DNA of 64,000 bases from Clostridium_AW sp040797845 (GCA_040797845.1 JBFNFA010000001.1:310001-374000), one strand, 5' to 3'. Counted from the first letter of the stretch, positions 25,286 to 34,737 are shown. The notes: generated by a model not told the origin, from the letters alone. Program-made: numbers and translations.

Positions 25286-26416
25286 ATGGACAATAGATTT
25301 AAAAAAATTATTGTTTCCTTCAGTTTAATGTTCTTTTTTTTACTTTCAGTAAGTTGGAATAATGTGTATGCCCATAGCGCTGTAGAACTAAAAAATAAAG
25401 ATTTAAAAAAGATAAATTCCTTGGCATATATAGCGTTAGACTCTAATTCTAGAATTGTCTTAGCAGAAAAAAACTCGGAGATAATAGTGCCTATGGCAAG
25501 TACAACAAAAATTATTACTGCATTAATAGCTTTAGACTATGGAGATTTAGATAAAGAAGTTGAAATATCTTCTAGAGCAGCATCTATAAGAGGATCTATA
25601 GTAGGCTATAGAAAAGGTGAAAAAATTACAATTAGAGAGCTTACCTATGGATTGATGTTAAGATCAGGAAATGATGCTGCCATAGCAATTGCAGAGGGAA
25701 TAAGTGGAACAGTAGAGGAATTTGTTAAGCTAATGAATGAATATGCATCTAAAATAGGACTAATAGATACTCACTTTCATTCACCTCATGGTTTAGATAA
25801 TCCTGAACATTATTCAACAGCTTATGATTTAGCCATATTAACTTCGGAAAGCAAAAAGCATCCTCTTTTTGACAAAATAGTTAGTGAAAAAGATGTAGAT
25901 GGGAAGAATCAAGGATTTACAAGAAGTTACCATAATATAAATAAGATACTTTGGCAAATCCCTGAAGCCAATGGTGTGAAAACAGGTTATACAGGAGGTG
26001 CGGGAAAATGTCTTGTAACCTCTGTAGAATGTAATGGTAGTGATGTAATAATCGTAGTATTAAATTCATCGGATAGGTGGAACGACACAGCTAAAATAAA
26101 TAATTATGTTAAGGATAATTATGAATATAAAAAGTTTTACTCTAAGGGAGACAAAGTTGGTGTAGCACCACAAGAAAAAAGTAAAGTAAGCTTAGTATGT
26201 GACGATGATATTGTAATACCAATAAGGAAAGATAAGAATTACTCAACAGTTATTAAAGCTCCCAAATATATAAAGCATAATATATATAAAGGTGATAGTA
26301 TAGGAAGCATTTATATATTTGAAGAGGATAAGCTAATTTACAAAAAACCGCTAAAGTCAGGAAACTATTATAAAGTTGGTTTAATTGATAGAATCATGAT
26401 GAAAAGTAAAAAATAA
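25286..26416 (+). CDS. D-alanyl-D-alanine carboxypeptidase (S11), second copy
   Basis: A 376-residue secreted protein starting ATG behind GAGGAAGAGGTGG. A signal peptide at ~8-29 precedes the catalytic domain: PMASTTKIITALIAL (SxxK), RSGNDAAIAIAEG (SxN) and GVKTGYTGGAGKCLV (KTG). Compared with the enzyme at 21205 it has a shorter C-terminal region and no strong amphipathic tail. Both enzymes bracket scpAB and ytfJ, suggesting an ancient duplication with different roles in vegetative and spore wall. Confidence 0.88.
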   Translation: MDNRFKKIIVSFSLMFFFLLSVSWNNVYAHSAVELKNKDLKKINSLAYIALDSNSRIVLAEKNSEIIVPMASTTKIITALIALDYGDLDKEVEISSRAASIRGSIVGYRKGEKITIRELTYGLMLRSGNDAAIAIAEGISGTVEEFVKLMNEYASKIGLIDTHFHSPHGLDNPEHYSTAYDLAILTSESKKHPLFDKIVSEKDVDGKNQGFTRSYHNINKILWQIPEANGVKTGYTGGAGKCLVTSVECNGSDVIIVVLNSSDRWNDTAKINNYVKDNYEYKKFYSKGDKVGVAPQEKSKVSLVCDDDIVIPIRKDKNYSTVIKAPKYIKHNIYKGDSIGSIYIFEEDKLIYKKPLKSGNYYKVGLIDRIMMKSKK

Positions 26417-26419
26417 ATT

Positions 26420-26450
26420 TTAAGCAGAGGCTTTGACTTCTGCTTTTTAT
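26420..26450 (+). terminator. Terminator after the second carboxypeptidase
   Basis: AAGCAGA and TCTGCTT pair across a short loop, followed by TTTATTATTTTATT. The rest of the 266-base gap to the next gene is A/T-rich; a 66-codon frame in it lacks an RBS and is not called. Confidence 0.65.
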
Positions 26451-26682
26451 TATTTTATTGTATATTTATATTGTGGAGTAAAATTGTATACTTACTGTGG
26501 AGTTATGGAAGTTTTTATGAGATTTATGGTAGTTTTTAATGATATAATAAATATAATAACTGATGTTTTAATACAAGAAACTATATTAAAACAATGCTTA
26601 AGAATGGTAAATATCTTATCTTTTATTATTTAAAATTAATAAGGAATTAAAAAGTATATAAAATTATGGAGGTATATAAATT

Positions 26683-27819
26683 ATGAAAAATCTTATTTTG
26701 GGTAGAGAAGAAATTATAATAGGTGATGGATCAATTAAGTACCTGAGTAGACTTAAAGATTTAAAAGTATTTATAGTAACAGGAGGTAGCTCCATGTTTA
26801 ATAATGGAGCAATTGATGAAATCCAAAGCATATTAGATGACAGTGGATGTAGTTATTATGTTCATAGCGGAGTTAAAAGTGATCCTACTATAGAAGACGT
26901 ATTAAGTGGACTAGAAAAAGTGAAAGAATTTCATCCGGATGTATTAGTAGCCATAGGTGGGGGATCACCTATGGATGCAGCTAAGGTAATGGCTCTATTA
27001 TATGAATATCCAGATATTGATTTAAAACAAATATCATCTGCAGAACTTCCTAAGAAGAGAAAGAAATTAAAAATGATATTTATTCCATCCACATCTGGTA
27101 CAGCAAGTGAAGTTACAAGGGCGGCTGTACTTACTTTTAAAGAAAAGAATAGAAAAATTGGATTAAAAACTGATGCTTTTATTCCAGATGTGGCAATATT
27201 AGATGGAAGATTAACATTATCTATGCCAAAACATATAGTTGCTGAAACAGGAATGGATGCTTTAACTCATGCAGTGGAATGCTATATTAATAATGATTTA
27301 GATCCATTTACTGAAGTTATATCAAAAGGTGCTGTAGAAGGAATATTTAAAAATCTTACTGAATCATATAAAGAAGGAACCAAAGAGAGTCGTGAAAATA
27401 TGCATTATTATCAATGCATGGCTGGGCTTGCTTTTGTTAATGTAGGATTAGGTATGGCACATGGCATATCTCATGCTATAGGAGCAGCATTTAACTTAAG
27501 TCATGGGCTAATAAATGCTATAGCACTACCTTATGTATTAAAATTCAATAGCAGAGATAAAATAGTTAATGATAAATTAAATAAACTTGCTCAAGCTATT
27601 ATGAAAAAAGATTTTATAGAGGAAGTTGTGAATTTAAATAAAGAACTAAATATACCTAAATCATTTAAAGAGGCAGGAATTACAGAAGAGGATTTTAATA
27701 GTAAATTGCAAGTATTAATAAATAACTCGATGGAAGGCTCTACTAAAGCAAATCCTATAAAGCCAACTAAGGAGGAAATATGCCAAATACTTAACAATAT
27801 TTTTAATGGCCAATTGTAA
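26683..27819 (+). CDS. Iron-containing alcohol dehydrogenase
   Basis: A 378-residue group III alcohol dehydrogenase starting ATG behind GGAGG. NAD(P)-binding GGGSPMDAAKVMALL near 92 and the conserved STSGTASEVTRAAV near 140. Metal ligands appear in DALTHAVECYI (Asp, His), GMAHGISHAIGAAF and LSHGLINAIALP (His residues). It would reduce aldehydes or oxidise alcohols in fermentation. It sits 15 bases ahead of a sensor kinase, which suggests co-expression with the two-component system. Substrate not evident. Confidence 0.9.
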   Translation: MKNLILGREEIIIGDGSIKYLSRLKDLKVFIVTGGSSMFNNGAIDEIQSILDDSGCSYYVHSGVKSDPTIEDVLSGLEKVKEFHPDVLVAIGGGSPMDAAKVMALLYEYPDIDLKQISSAELPKKRKKLKMIFIPSTSGTASEVTRAAVLTFKEKNRKIGLKTDAFIPDVAILDGRLTLSMPKHIVAETGMDALTHAVECYINNDLDPFTEVISKGAVEGIFKNLTESYKEGTKESRENMHYYQCMAGLAFVNVGLGMAHGISHAIGAAFNLSHGLINAIALPYVLKFNSRDKIVNDKLNKLAQAIMKKDFIEEVVNLNKELNIPKSFKEAGITEEDFNSKLQVLINNSMEGSTKANPIKPTKEEICQILNNIFNGQL

Positions 27820-27834
27820 AACTTAGGAGGATGT

Positions 27835-29433
27835 ATGAAACTTCAAAGTAAAATAACTTTATTTATAACAGCAATATTATTTATTGTAATGGCATCAACA
27901 GGATATCTTTCGTTTAAAGAGATGAAGAATTTAATTAAGGAAGAAAGGTCAAAAGAGGTAATTAAACTTGCTCAAACCGTAGCTACAATAGATGTGATTA
28001 AGGACAATTTAGGTAAAAAAAATGGTGATGCTCCAATACAATATTATGTAGAAAGATTGAGATTGAAAACTAACGTGCAATTTATAGTAGTTTTTGATAT
28101 GAACGGAGTGAGGTATTCTCATCCCTATGAAGAGAATATAGGGAAAGTTTTTGTAGGGGGAGATGAAGCCCTTGTATTGTCGGCAGGTGAAAGTTATGTT
28201 TCAGAAGCTACAGGAACATTAGGACCTTCATTAAGAGGATTTGCACCTGTATATAAAGATGGTGTTCAAGTTGGAGCGGTTTCAGTAGGTATACTAATTG
28301 GAAATATAAATGAAGAAATCTATCAAAAACTATCAAAGTTTATACCTTTTCTAATACTTGGATTAACTATTGGAATTCTTGGTGCATCATTACTAGCTTA
28401 CAGCATTAAACAAAGTATATTTGGCTTAGAGCCAGAGGAAATAGCTGTTTTATTAGGACAAAAACAGGCAATGTTGGAAAGTATAAAGGAAGGGATAATT
28501 GCTGTTGATACAAAAGGAAACATAACCAGTTATAATAATGCAGCAGCGGAATTGTTATCCTTAAAGGGAGATGACTTGGGCAAAAATATATTGAACTACA
28601 TAAATGATAATTTCATATTAGAGGTATTAGAGAAGAAGATATCTTTAAAAAATGTTGAAAATAGAATAAATAATCATATAAATATTATATGCAATTATAA
28701 TACACTTATGGATTATAACAAAGAATTTTTAGGAGTAGTTATTAATTTTAGAGATTTAACAGAAGTGAAAGAACTGGCAGAGGAGTTAACTGGTATAAAA
28801 AAAATACTATGGTCATTAAGAGCTCAAAATCATGAATTTATGAACAAGTTACACACAATTTCAGGATTAATACAGCTAGAAGAATACGATAAAGCAGTTG
28901 AGTATATTTCAGATATTGGAGATAAAAGAAATGAAATTAGTGAAATATTAAATGAAGATATTAACAATTCACATTTACAGGGGTTATTATTGTCAAAATA
29001 TAATAAGGCAGAAGAGGAAAAAGTTCAGTTTATAATATCTGATAAATCAAAGCTGGATTTTTTACCGGAAAAATTAAATTCTGATGATCTTGCATCAATT
29101 GTAGGAAACTTAATAGACAATGCCATAGAAGCGGTAAAAATAGATGGTAGCGGTATGGTTAAGTTTAATATATATAATGATGATAAATTTTTAAACATCA
29201 TGGTGGAAGATAATGGACCAGGTGTAGATGAGGATATTAAAGAAAAAATATTTGATAGAGGTACTTCTACAAAAGAAGGACAAAGAGGGTATGGAATGTA
29301 TATAATTAAAAATATTCTTGATAGAGTAGAAGGAACAATAAGTTATTATAATTGTGATGGAGCAGGTTTTATAGTAAAAATACCAATGAAGGGAAGCAAG
29401 ATTAATGATAAAAGTAATGATAGTAGAAGATGA
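27835..29433 (+). CDS. DcuS/CitA-family sensor histidine kinase
   Basis: A 532-residue membrane kinase starting ATG behind AGGAGG. A first helix at ~8-28, an extracytoplasmic PAS-like sensor to ~165 (with VVFDMNGVRYSHPYEENIGK as in CitA/DcuS) and a second helix at ~178-198. A cytoplasmic PAS domain at ~210-310 precedes the SpoOB-type phosphoacceptor region (LRAQNHEFMNKLHTISGLIQ, His near 337) and an ATPase with NLIDNAIEAV, DNGPGVDE and GQRGYGMYI. This family senses citrate, fumarate or related acids. Overlaps its response regulator by 29 bases. Confidence 0.9.
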   Translation: MKLQSKITLFITAILFIVMASTGYLSFKEMKNLIKEERSKEVIKLAQTVATIDVIKDNLGKKNGDAPIQYYVERLRLKTNVQFIVVFDMNGVRYSHPYEENIGKVFVGGDEALVLSAGESYVSEATGTLGPSLRGFAPVYKDGVQVGAVSVGILIGNINEEIYQKLSKFIPFLILGLTIGILGASLLAYSIKQSIFGLEPEEIAVLLGQKQAMLESIKEGIIAVDTKGNITSYNNAAAELLSLKGDDLGKNILNYINDNFILEVLEKKISLKNVENRINNHINIICNYNTLMDYNKEFLGVVINFRDLTEVKELAEELTGIKKILWSLRAQNHEFMNKLHTISGLIQLEEYDKAVEYISDIGDKRNEISEILNEDINNSHLQGLLLSKYNKAEEEKVQFIISDKSKLDFLPEKLNSDDLASIVGNLIDNAIEAVKIDGSGMVKFNIYNDDKFLNIMVEDNGPGVDEDIKEKIFDRGTSTKEGQRGYGMYIIKNILDRVEGTISYYNCDGAGFIVKIPMKGSKINDKSNDSRR

Positions 29434-30103
29434 CCCTATGGTTAGGGACATAAATGCTAAATTTCTAAAGAAAATCCAGGGATTCACTCTAAACAAAGCA
29501 GTTGGGAGTTTAGGAGAAGCATATGATTATATCAATGAGGATAAACCAGATTTAATATTATTAGATATTTATATTCCCAGAGAAAATGGGTTGGATTTTC
29601 TAAAGGATTTAAGAAAAAATGAGATATATTGTGATGTAATACTCATAACTGCAGACAAAAGCAAAAATTCTGTTAGAGAAGCTTTTATGTATGGAGCAGT
29701 AGATTATTTAATTAAACCTTTTACTTTCCAAAGATTTGAAGAGGCAATGAAAGGTTATAGGGAAAGATATGAAAAATTAGGAAGTACTGAATTAATAGAA
29801 CAAAGCACTATTGATGAATTTATTAACAATGTTACTCAAGAAGATGAGGAAAAAGAATATAGTAGTTCTATAGAAGATTTAGATAAAGGATTAAATAGAT
29901 TTACCTATTCAAAAATATGGAATTATATAAATACAAGAGGAGATAAGTATTTTACGGCAGATGAAATTGCAGGAGATCTTGGTATGGCAAGGATTACCCT
30001 TAGAAGATATTTAGAATATATGTCAAAAGAAAATAAACTGAGCATAAAATTAGAATATGGAAAAGTAGGAAGGCCTAAACATATGTACAAGATAAATTTG
30101 TAA
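29405..30103 (+). CDS. DcuR/CitB-family response regulator
   Basis: A 232-residue regulator starting ATG inside the kinase gene, with AAGGGA upstream. Receiver domain: IVEDDPMVR with two acidic residues, DLILLDIYIPRENGL with the phosphorylated Asp (~54), LITAD and the Lys in LIKPF. The C-terminal ~80 residues hold a helix-turn-helix (DEIAGDLGMARITLRRYLEYM), the CitB/DcuR type. It probably controls the reductase genes that follow, whose upstream region holds a repeated dyad. Confidence 0.9.
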   Translation: MIKVMIVEDDPMVRDINAKFLKKIQGFTLNKAVGSLGEAYDYINEDKPDLILLDIYIPRENGLDFLKDLRKNEIYCDVILITADKSKNSVREAFMYGAVDYLIKPFTFQRFEEAMKGYRERYEKLGSTELIEQSTIDEFINNVTQEDEEKEYSSSIEDLDKGLNRFTYSKIWNYINTRGDKYFTADEIAGDLGMARITLRRYLEYMSKENKLSIKLEYGKVGRPKHMYKINL

Positions 30104-30126
30104 ATTTGAGAACAAAATGAACAAAA

Positions 30127-30155
30127 ACATTAATATGTATAAAACATTGATATGT
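30127..30155 (+). promoter_or_regulatory. Tandem dyad, possible response-regulator operator
   Basis: Two near-identical imperfect palindromes, ACATTAATATGT at 30127-30138 and ACATTGATATGT at 30144-30155, start 17 bases apart just upstream of the flavin reductase gene. Spaced repeats suit binding of a dimeric regulator such as the one encoded next door. The link is inference. Confidence 0.5.
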
Positions 30156-30208
30156 TATTAATTTAACAATATAATAATCATATCAAGAAACTAGAGAGGA
30201 GCATATTA

Positions 30209-31648
30209 ATGAAATTTAAGAAATTAATGTCATTAGTAACAGCAGGATTGATCACTACTACAGTATTAGCGGGATGTGGTAATGGCAGCAAGCCTACAGC
30301 AGCTAGTTCTGAAAAAACAGATATAGTAATTATAGGTGCAGGTGGAGCTGGACTAGCGGCAGCTGTTGAAGCTAAAAATGAAGGTGCAAATGTAATAGTA
30401 CTTGAAAAAATGCCAATAGTTGGAGGAAATACTATTAGAGCTACTGGTGGAATGAATGCATCAGGAACAAAATATCAAAAAGAACAAGGAATTGATGATT
30501 CTTCTGAAAAGTTTTACAATGACACTATGAAGGGTGGACATGGTAAAGGAGAGCCTGAATTGGTGAAGTTATTGACTGATAAATCAGCTGAAGCTGTAGA
30601 ATGGATGGTGTCATTAGGAGCAGATTTAACTGAAGTAGGGAGAGCTGGGGGTGCAAGTGTAAATAGAATACACAGACCAACAGGCGGTTCAGCAGCAGGA
30701 CCAGAAATGATTAAAACTTTAAAAAAAGTGGCTGAGGAAAAGAAAATAGATATAAGAACCATGAATAAAGCCACAGAAATTTTAAAAGATGACAAAGGCA
30801 ATATAAAAGGAGTTAAAGCTTTAGACAAAGAAGGTAAGGAATATACAATAGATGCTAAAGCAGTTATAGTAGCAACTGGTGGATTTGGTGGTAGCGAAGA
30901 AATGTTTGTTAAATACAATGAAAAATTAAAAGGATTTGGAAGTACAAACCATCCAGGAGCTACTGGGGATGGAATTTTAATGGCTGAAAAATTAGGTGCT
31001 CAACTTACTCAAATGGAGGAGATTCAAACTCATCCAACGGTAGTACCAAAGAATGGATTTATGATTACTGAAGGTGTTAGAGGTAATGGAGCAATATTAG
31101 TAAATCGTGATGGAAAGAGATTTATTAATGAAATAGAAACAAGAGATGTGGTATCTAAAGCAGTATTAGAACAAGAGGGAAAGACAGCATACTTAGTATT
31201 TGATGATAATGTAAGAAAGAGCTTAAAAGCCATAGAAAAATATATTGAAATGGAATTAGCAGTTGTTGGAGATTCACCAGAGGATTTAGCTAAAAAATTG
31301 AATATTGACCCAGCAGCATTGAAAAAAACCGTTTCAGACTATAATGGATATGTAAAGAGCAAGAAAGATGCTGAATTTGCAAGACCAGATATGCCAATGG
31401 AATTTGGAAATGGAAAGTACTATGCAATAGAAATCGAACCAGCAGTTCATCACACTATGGGTGGATTGAAAATAAATACAAACACAGAAGTATTAGATGA
31501 GTCAGGAAAAGCTATAAAAGGTTTATACGCAGCAGGAGAAGCAGTAGGAGGAGTACACGGAGGAAACAGACTAGGAGGAAATGCACTAACAGACATAATA
31601 GTTTTTGGAAAAATAGCTGGAAAAAATGCTGCAACAATGGTAAAATAA
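30209..31648 (+). CDS. Extracellular flavoprotein reductase of the fumarate reductase/FccA family (lipoprotein)
   Basis: A 479-residue lipoprotein; ATG behind GAGAGGAG. The signal peptide ends in LAGC with lipidated Cys23. An FAD fold follows (IIGAGGAGLAAA at ~41-52; second GGFGG motif near 224). Residues matching the FccA active site are visible: His275 (QTHP), Arg304 (GKRFINE), His414/415 (HHTMGG) and Arg454 (GGNRLGGNA). It should reduce fumarate or a related enoate outside the membrane. No haem motif is present, so electrons must come from the partner FMN-binding lipoprotein at 31680. The DcuS-like system upstream supports a dicarboxylate-type substrate. Confidence 0.87.
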   Translation: MKFKKLMSLVTAGLITTTVLAGCGNGSKPTAASSEKTDIVIIGAGGAGLAAAVEAKNEGANVIVLEKMPIVGGNTIRATGGMNASGTKYQKEQGIDDSSEKFYNDTMKGGHGKGEPELVKLLTDKSAEAVEWMVSLGADLTEVGRAGGASVNRIHRPTGGSAAGPEMIKTLKKVAEEKKIDIRTMNKATEILKDDKGNIKGVKALDKEGKEYTIDAKAVIVATGGFGGSEEMFVKYNEKLKGFGSTNHPGATGDGILMAEKLGAQLTQMEEIQTHPTVVPKNGFMITEGVRGNGAILVNRDGKRFINEIETRDVVSKAVLEQEGKTAYLVFDDNVRKSLKAIEKYIEMELAVVGDSPEDLAKKLNIDPAALKKTVSDYNGYVKSKKDAEFARPDMPMEFGNGKYYAIEIEPAVHHTMGGLKINTNTEVLDESGKAIKGLYAAGEAVGGVHGGNRLGGNALTDIIVFGKIAGKNAATMVK

Positions 31649-31679
31649 TTCATGTATATGTATATTAGGAGGTAACAAA

Positions 31680-32027
31680 ATGAAAAAAAGATTTTTAGCT
31701 GGAGTTATGGTAGCAGCATTAGGATTAACATTAGTAGCTTGCGGTGGCGGAAGCAAAGCAGCTTTTAAAGACGGAGATTACAAGGCAACAACAAAGGGTC
31801 ATAATGGAGATTTAACTGTAAATGTACAAGTTGCTGATGGTAAAATTAAGGAAATTAAAGTTACTGATCACAAAGAAACTGAAGGAATATTCGATGGAGT
31901 TGAGGAGAATTTAATACCTGAGATAATCAAAAAACAGTCAACAGAAGTTGATACTATATCAGGAGCAACTGTATCAAGTAAAGCAGTTATAGAAGCTGTT
32001 AATAAAGCTTTAGAAGAAGGAAAATAG
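31680..32027 (+). CDS. FMN-binding domain lipoprotein with flavinylation motif
   Basis: A 115-residue lipoprotein starting ATG behind AGGAGG, 31 bases after the reductase. The signal peptide ends LVAC (Cys21). The remaining ~90 residues are one FMN_bind domain with DTISGATVSS near residue 91; D-x-x-S-G-A-T is the consensus on which ApbE attaches FMN, here to Thr97. It probably shuttles electrons to the reductase as a separate subunit; in several known enzymes both domains are fused. No apbE gene is in this window. Confidence 0.86.
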   Translation: MKKRFLAGVMVAALGLTLVACGGGSKAAFKDGDYKATTKGHNGDLTVNVQVADGKIKEIKVTDHKETEGIFDGVEENLIPEIIKKQSTEVDTISGATVSSKAVIEAVNKALEEGK

Positions 32028-32033
32028 ACAAGC

Positions 32034-32064
32034 TAAGGAACCAAGAAATTTGGTTCCTTTTTAT
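32034..32064 (+). terminator. Terminator after the flavin reductase pair
   Basis: AAGGAACCAA and TTGGTTCCTT (32035-32044 and 32050-32059) form a ten-base stem with a short loop, followed by TTTTATTTTA. Confidence 0.85.
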
Positions 32065-32135
32065 TTTATAAAAATTTGGTATAATATATTTAATAACAAT
32101 TGATAAAATTTTAAGATAAGATAGGAGAGATATGT

Positions 32136-33287
32136 ATGGAAGAACAAAAGGACGTTTCAATGGAAGAGTTCATGGATAGTATAGATAAATCTATGAAAAA
32201 AATTAGAAAGGGAGATCTTGTTAAAGGTACAATAATATCATTGAATGATGATGAAATATTGGTAAACATAGGATATATGTCAGATGGAATAATACCTAAA
32301 GAGGAATTAAGTTTTGAAGGAGAGATAAGCCCAAGGGAAGCTTTAAAAGCAGGGGAAGAAATTCTTGTGTACATATTAGAAATAAACGATGGAGAAGGAA
32401 ATGTATTGCTGTCAAAAAAGAGAGCAGATGTAGTAAGCAATTGGAATGAGTTAGAAGAAAGTTATAGAAATAAAGATGTAATTACTGTTAGGGTTAAAGA
32501 GAGTGTTAAAGGTGGGGTATTGGCTTATATAAAAGGAATTAGAGCTTTTATACCTGTATCACAACTTTCTATTGAATTTGTAAAAGATACATCTACATTT
32601 GTAGGGGAAGAATTAAAAGTTAGAATAATTGAATTTCATAGAGAAAAAGAAAGAGTTGTACTATCTGCTAAAGAAATTCAAATGGAAGAAAGAGAAAAAA
32701 ATAAACAAAAATTTTGGGATACACTAAAGGATGGAGAAAGAAGAAAAGGAAAAGTAACAAAGTTAATGAGATATGGAGCCTTTGTTGACTTAGGTGGAGT
32801 TGAAGGATTAATACATTTAAATGATCTATCATGGAAAAGGGTAAATAAGCCAGAAGAAGTTGTATCTGTAGGTGATGAGGTAGAAGTATTTATAATTAGT
32901 TCCGATAAGAGTAAAAACAGGATATCTTTAGCGCTAAAAGATGTAAAAGATAATCCTTGGGAAAATATAGCCTTTAATATAGGAGATGTTTTAGAAGGAA
33001 AGATAGTTAGAATATTAGATTTTGGAGCTATTGTGGAACTAACCAGTGGAATAGAAGGCTTAGTTCATATAAGTGAGATATCTGATGAAAGAATACTTAA
33101 GCCTGAAGAAGTATTAAAGATTGGTGATAAAGTTAAGGTGAAGGTATTAGATATAGATAAAAAATCACAAAGGATGTCCCTAAGCATCAAGAGTGCAAGT
33201 AATCCATATGAAGAAGAATTAAAGCAGTATAATGATACTGAGGAAGGCTTTACCATAGGAGAGATGTTTAAGGATTTATTTAAATAA
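32136..33287 (+). CDS. S1-domain RNA-binding protein (RpsA-like, four S1 repeats)
   Basis: A 383-residue protein starting ATG behind TAGGAGAG. Four S1 repeats are visible at about 25-92, 108-175, 193-262 and 278-347, each with a GxV...GAFV-type core (for example KVTKLMRYGAFVDLGGVEGLIH). An acidic N-terminal tail precedes them. Firmicute S1-like proteins of this size aid translation of structured messages or act as general RNA binders. A TATAAT at 32080-32085 lies upstream. It may not be the essential ribosomal S1 of proteobacteria, which has six repeats. Confidence 0.85.
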   Translation: MEEQKDVSMEEFMDSIDKSMKKIRKGDLVKGTIISLNDDEILVNIGYMSDGIIPKEELSFEGEISPREALKAGEEILVYILEINDGEGNVLLSKKRADVVSNWNELEESYRNKDVITVRVKESVKGGVLAYIKGIRAFIPVSQLSIEFVKDTSTFVGEELKVRIIEFHREKERVVLSAKEIQMEEREKNKQKFWDTLKDGERRKGKVTKLMRYGAFVDLGGVEGLIHLNDLSWKRVNKPEEVVSVGDEVEVFIISSDKSKNRISLALKDVKDNPWENIAFNIGDVLEGKIVRILDFGAIVELTSGIEGLVHISEISDERILKPEEVLKIGDKVKVKVLDIDKKSQRMSLSIKSASNPYEEELKQYNDTEEGFTIGEMFKDLFK

Positions 33288-33331
33288 AATAATGAAATTA
33301 TAAAATGATAAAATAATTATAAACATAAGTT

Positions 33332-33374
33332 AAAAGCTTTAGAAGTAGATTTTAGACCTACTTTTAAAGCTTTT
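33332..33374 (+). terminator. Terminator after the S1-domain gene
   Basis: AAAAGCTTTAGAAGTAG pairs with CTACTTTTAAAGCTTTT allowing one mismatch, around an eight-base A/T-rich loop, followed by ATTTATTT. Confidence 0.8.
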
Positions 33375-33397
33375 ATTTATTTCAAAATATAAATTGC

Positions 33398-33426
33398 TTT
33401 ACAATAGAACATATGTTCTGTATAAT
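33398..33426 (+). promoter_or_regulatory. LexA-type SOS box inside a sigma-A promoter
   Basis: TTTACA at 33398-33403 and TATAAT at 33421-33426 are 17 bases apart. Between them, 33407-33418 reads GAACATATGTTC, a perfect palindrome and exact match to the GAAC-N4-GTTC box bound by LexA in Bacillus and Clostridium. LexA bound there would block RNA polymerase directly. The gene pair downstream belongs to predicted DNA repair families, so SOS control fits. Confidence 0.85.
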
Positions 33427-33456
33427 TATAGTATAATTTTATTGTAGGGTGATGTT

Positions 33457-34728
33457 ATGGATATTAAGGAAAAGATTAGAATACTTTCAGACGCAGCAAA
33501 ATATGATGTGTCCTGTTCTTCTAGTGGGGGTAATAGAAAAAATAAGAAGGGAGGACTAGGAAATGCTAACCCATCAGGAATATGTCATAGTTTTACTCAG
33601 GATGGAAGATGTATATCATTATTAAAAATTCTTTTAACGAACTATTGTTGTTATGATTGCGCTTATTGCATAAATAGAATTTCAAACGATATTGAAAGGA
33701 CTGCTTTTACACCAGAAGAAATTGTAGATATTACACTAAATTTTTATAGGCGAAATTTCATAGAAGGATTATTTTTGAGCTCAGCTATATATAGAAATCC
33801 TAATTATACTATGGAATTATTATTAAAGGTGGCCTATTTATTGAGAAAAGTCTATAAGTTTAATGGATATATACATATGAAAGCAATACCAGGAGCAGAT
33901 GAAATATTGATAAAAAGACTAGGGGAATTAGTTGATAGATTAAGTGTGAATATTGAATTGCCAAGTAATAATAGTTTAAGATTATTAGCACCTCAAAAGG
34001 AAATTAGTAGTATAATCAAACCTATGTCTTTCATTAATAAACATATTCACAATAACAAGGAAGAAAAAATTAAGTATAAAAATTCTCCTAATTTTGTTCC
34101 AGCTGGACAGAGTACTCAGCTTATCGTAGGAGCAACTAGAGAAAGTGATAAAGATATATTAAACCTCTCAGAAAATTTATATAATAAATATGATTTAAAG
34201 AGAGTGTATTATTCTGCATTCGTTCCAGTAACAAAAGATAATAGGCTAATATCAATTAAAAACCCTCCACTATTGAGAGAACATAGGCTTTATCAGGCAG
34301 ATTGGTTGTTAAGGTTTTATGGATTTTCGGCAGGAGAAATTTTAGACGATGAAAATCAAAATTTAAGTTTAGATTTTGATCCTAAAACTCAATGGGCTTT
34401 AAATCACTTAGAGTTTTTTCCTATAGAGATAAATAAAGCTTCCTCTAGAGATTTACTGAGAATACCAGGAGTTGGTGTTACATCAGTTAATAAAATTACT
34501 AAAATTAGAAAGGTACATTCTATAGACTTCGATGATTTAAAGAAAATAGGTGTGGTGCTAAAAAGGGCTAAATATTTTATAACTTGCAAAGGTAAGTATT
34601 TTGGTGAAATTAAATTTGATGAAGAAAGTATAAAAAGTTATATATTGAATGGGACACCAAAGGATACTTATCATCAAATATCATTATTTGAGTTAGAAAA
34701 ACATAGGATGCTATTAGGGGATATATGA
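33457..34728 (+). CDS. Radical SAM protein, putative DNA modification/repair (TIGR03916-like)
   Basis: A 423-residue protein starting ATG behind TAGGGTGATG. The radical SAM cluster motif is CYDCAYC within LTNYCCYDCAYC (~60-70). It has ALNHLEFFPI and a C-terminal helix-hairpin-helix (SSRDLLRIPGVGVTSVNKI) typical of DNA binding. A Ser/Gly-rich N-terminal CSSSGGNRK element is as in the TIGR03916 family, which always sits beside TIGR03915. It probably acts on damaged or modified bases using SAM-derived radicals; the reaction is unknown. Preceded by an SOS promoter. Confidence 0.85.
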   Translation: MDIKEKIRILSDAAKYDVSCSSSGGNRKNKKGGLGNANPSGICHSFTQDGRCISLLKILLTNYCCYDCAYCINRISNDIERTAFTPEEIVDITLNFYRRNFIEGLFLSSAIYRNPNYTMELLLKVAYLLRKVYKFNGYIHMKAIPGADEILIKRLGELVDRLSVNIELPSNNSLRLLAPQKEISSIIKPMSFINKHIHNNKEEKIKYKNSPNFVPAGQSTQLIVGATRESDKDILNLSENLYNKYDLKRVYYSAFVPVTKDNRLISIKNPPLLREHRLYQADWLLRFYGFSAGEILDDENQNLSLDFDPKTQWALNHLEFFPIEINKASSRDLLRIPGVGVTSVNKITKIRKVHSIDFDDLKKIGVVLKRAKYFITCKGKYFGEIKFDEESIKSYILNGTPKDTYHQISLFELEKHRMLLGDI

Positions 34729-34737
34729 GGTGGTAAG

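Noticed and set aside
26433..26633. 66-codon frame after the second carboxypeptidase
   Set aside because: Overlaps the terminator and lacks a ribosome binding site; sequence looks like random A/T-rich DNA.
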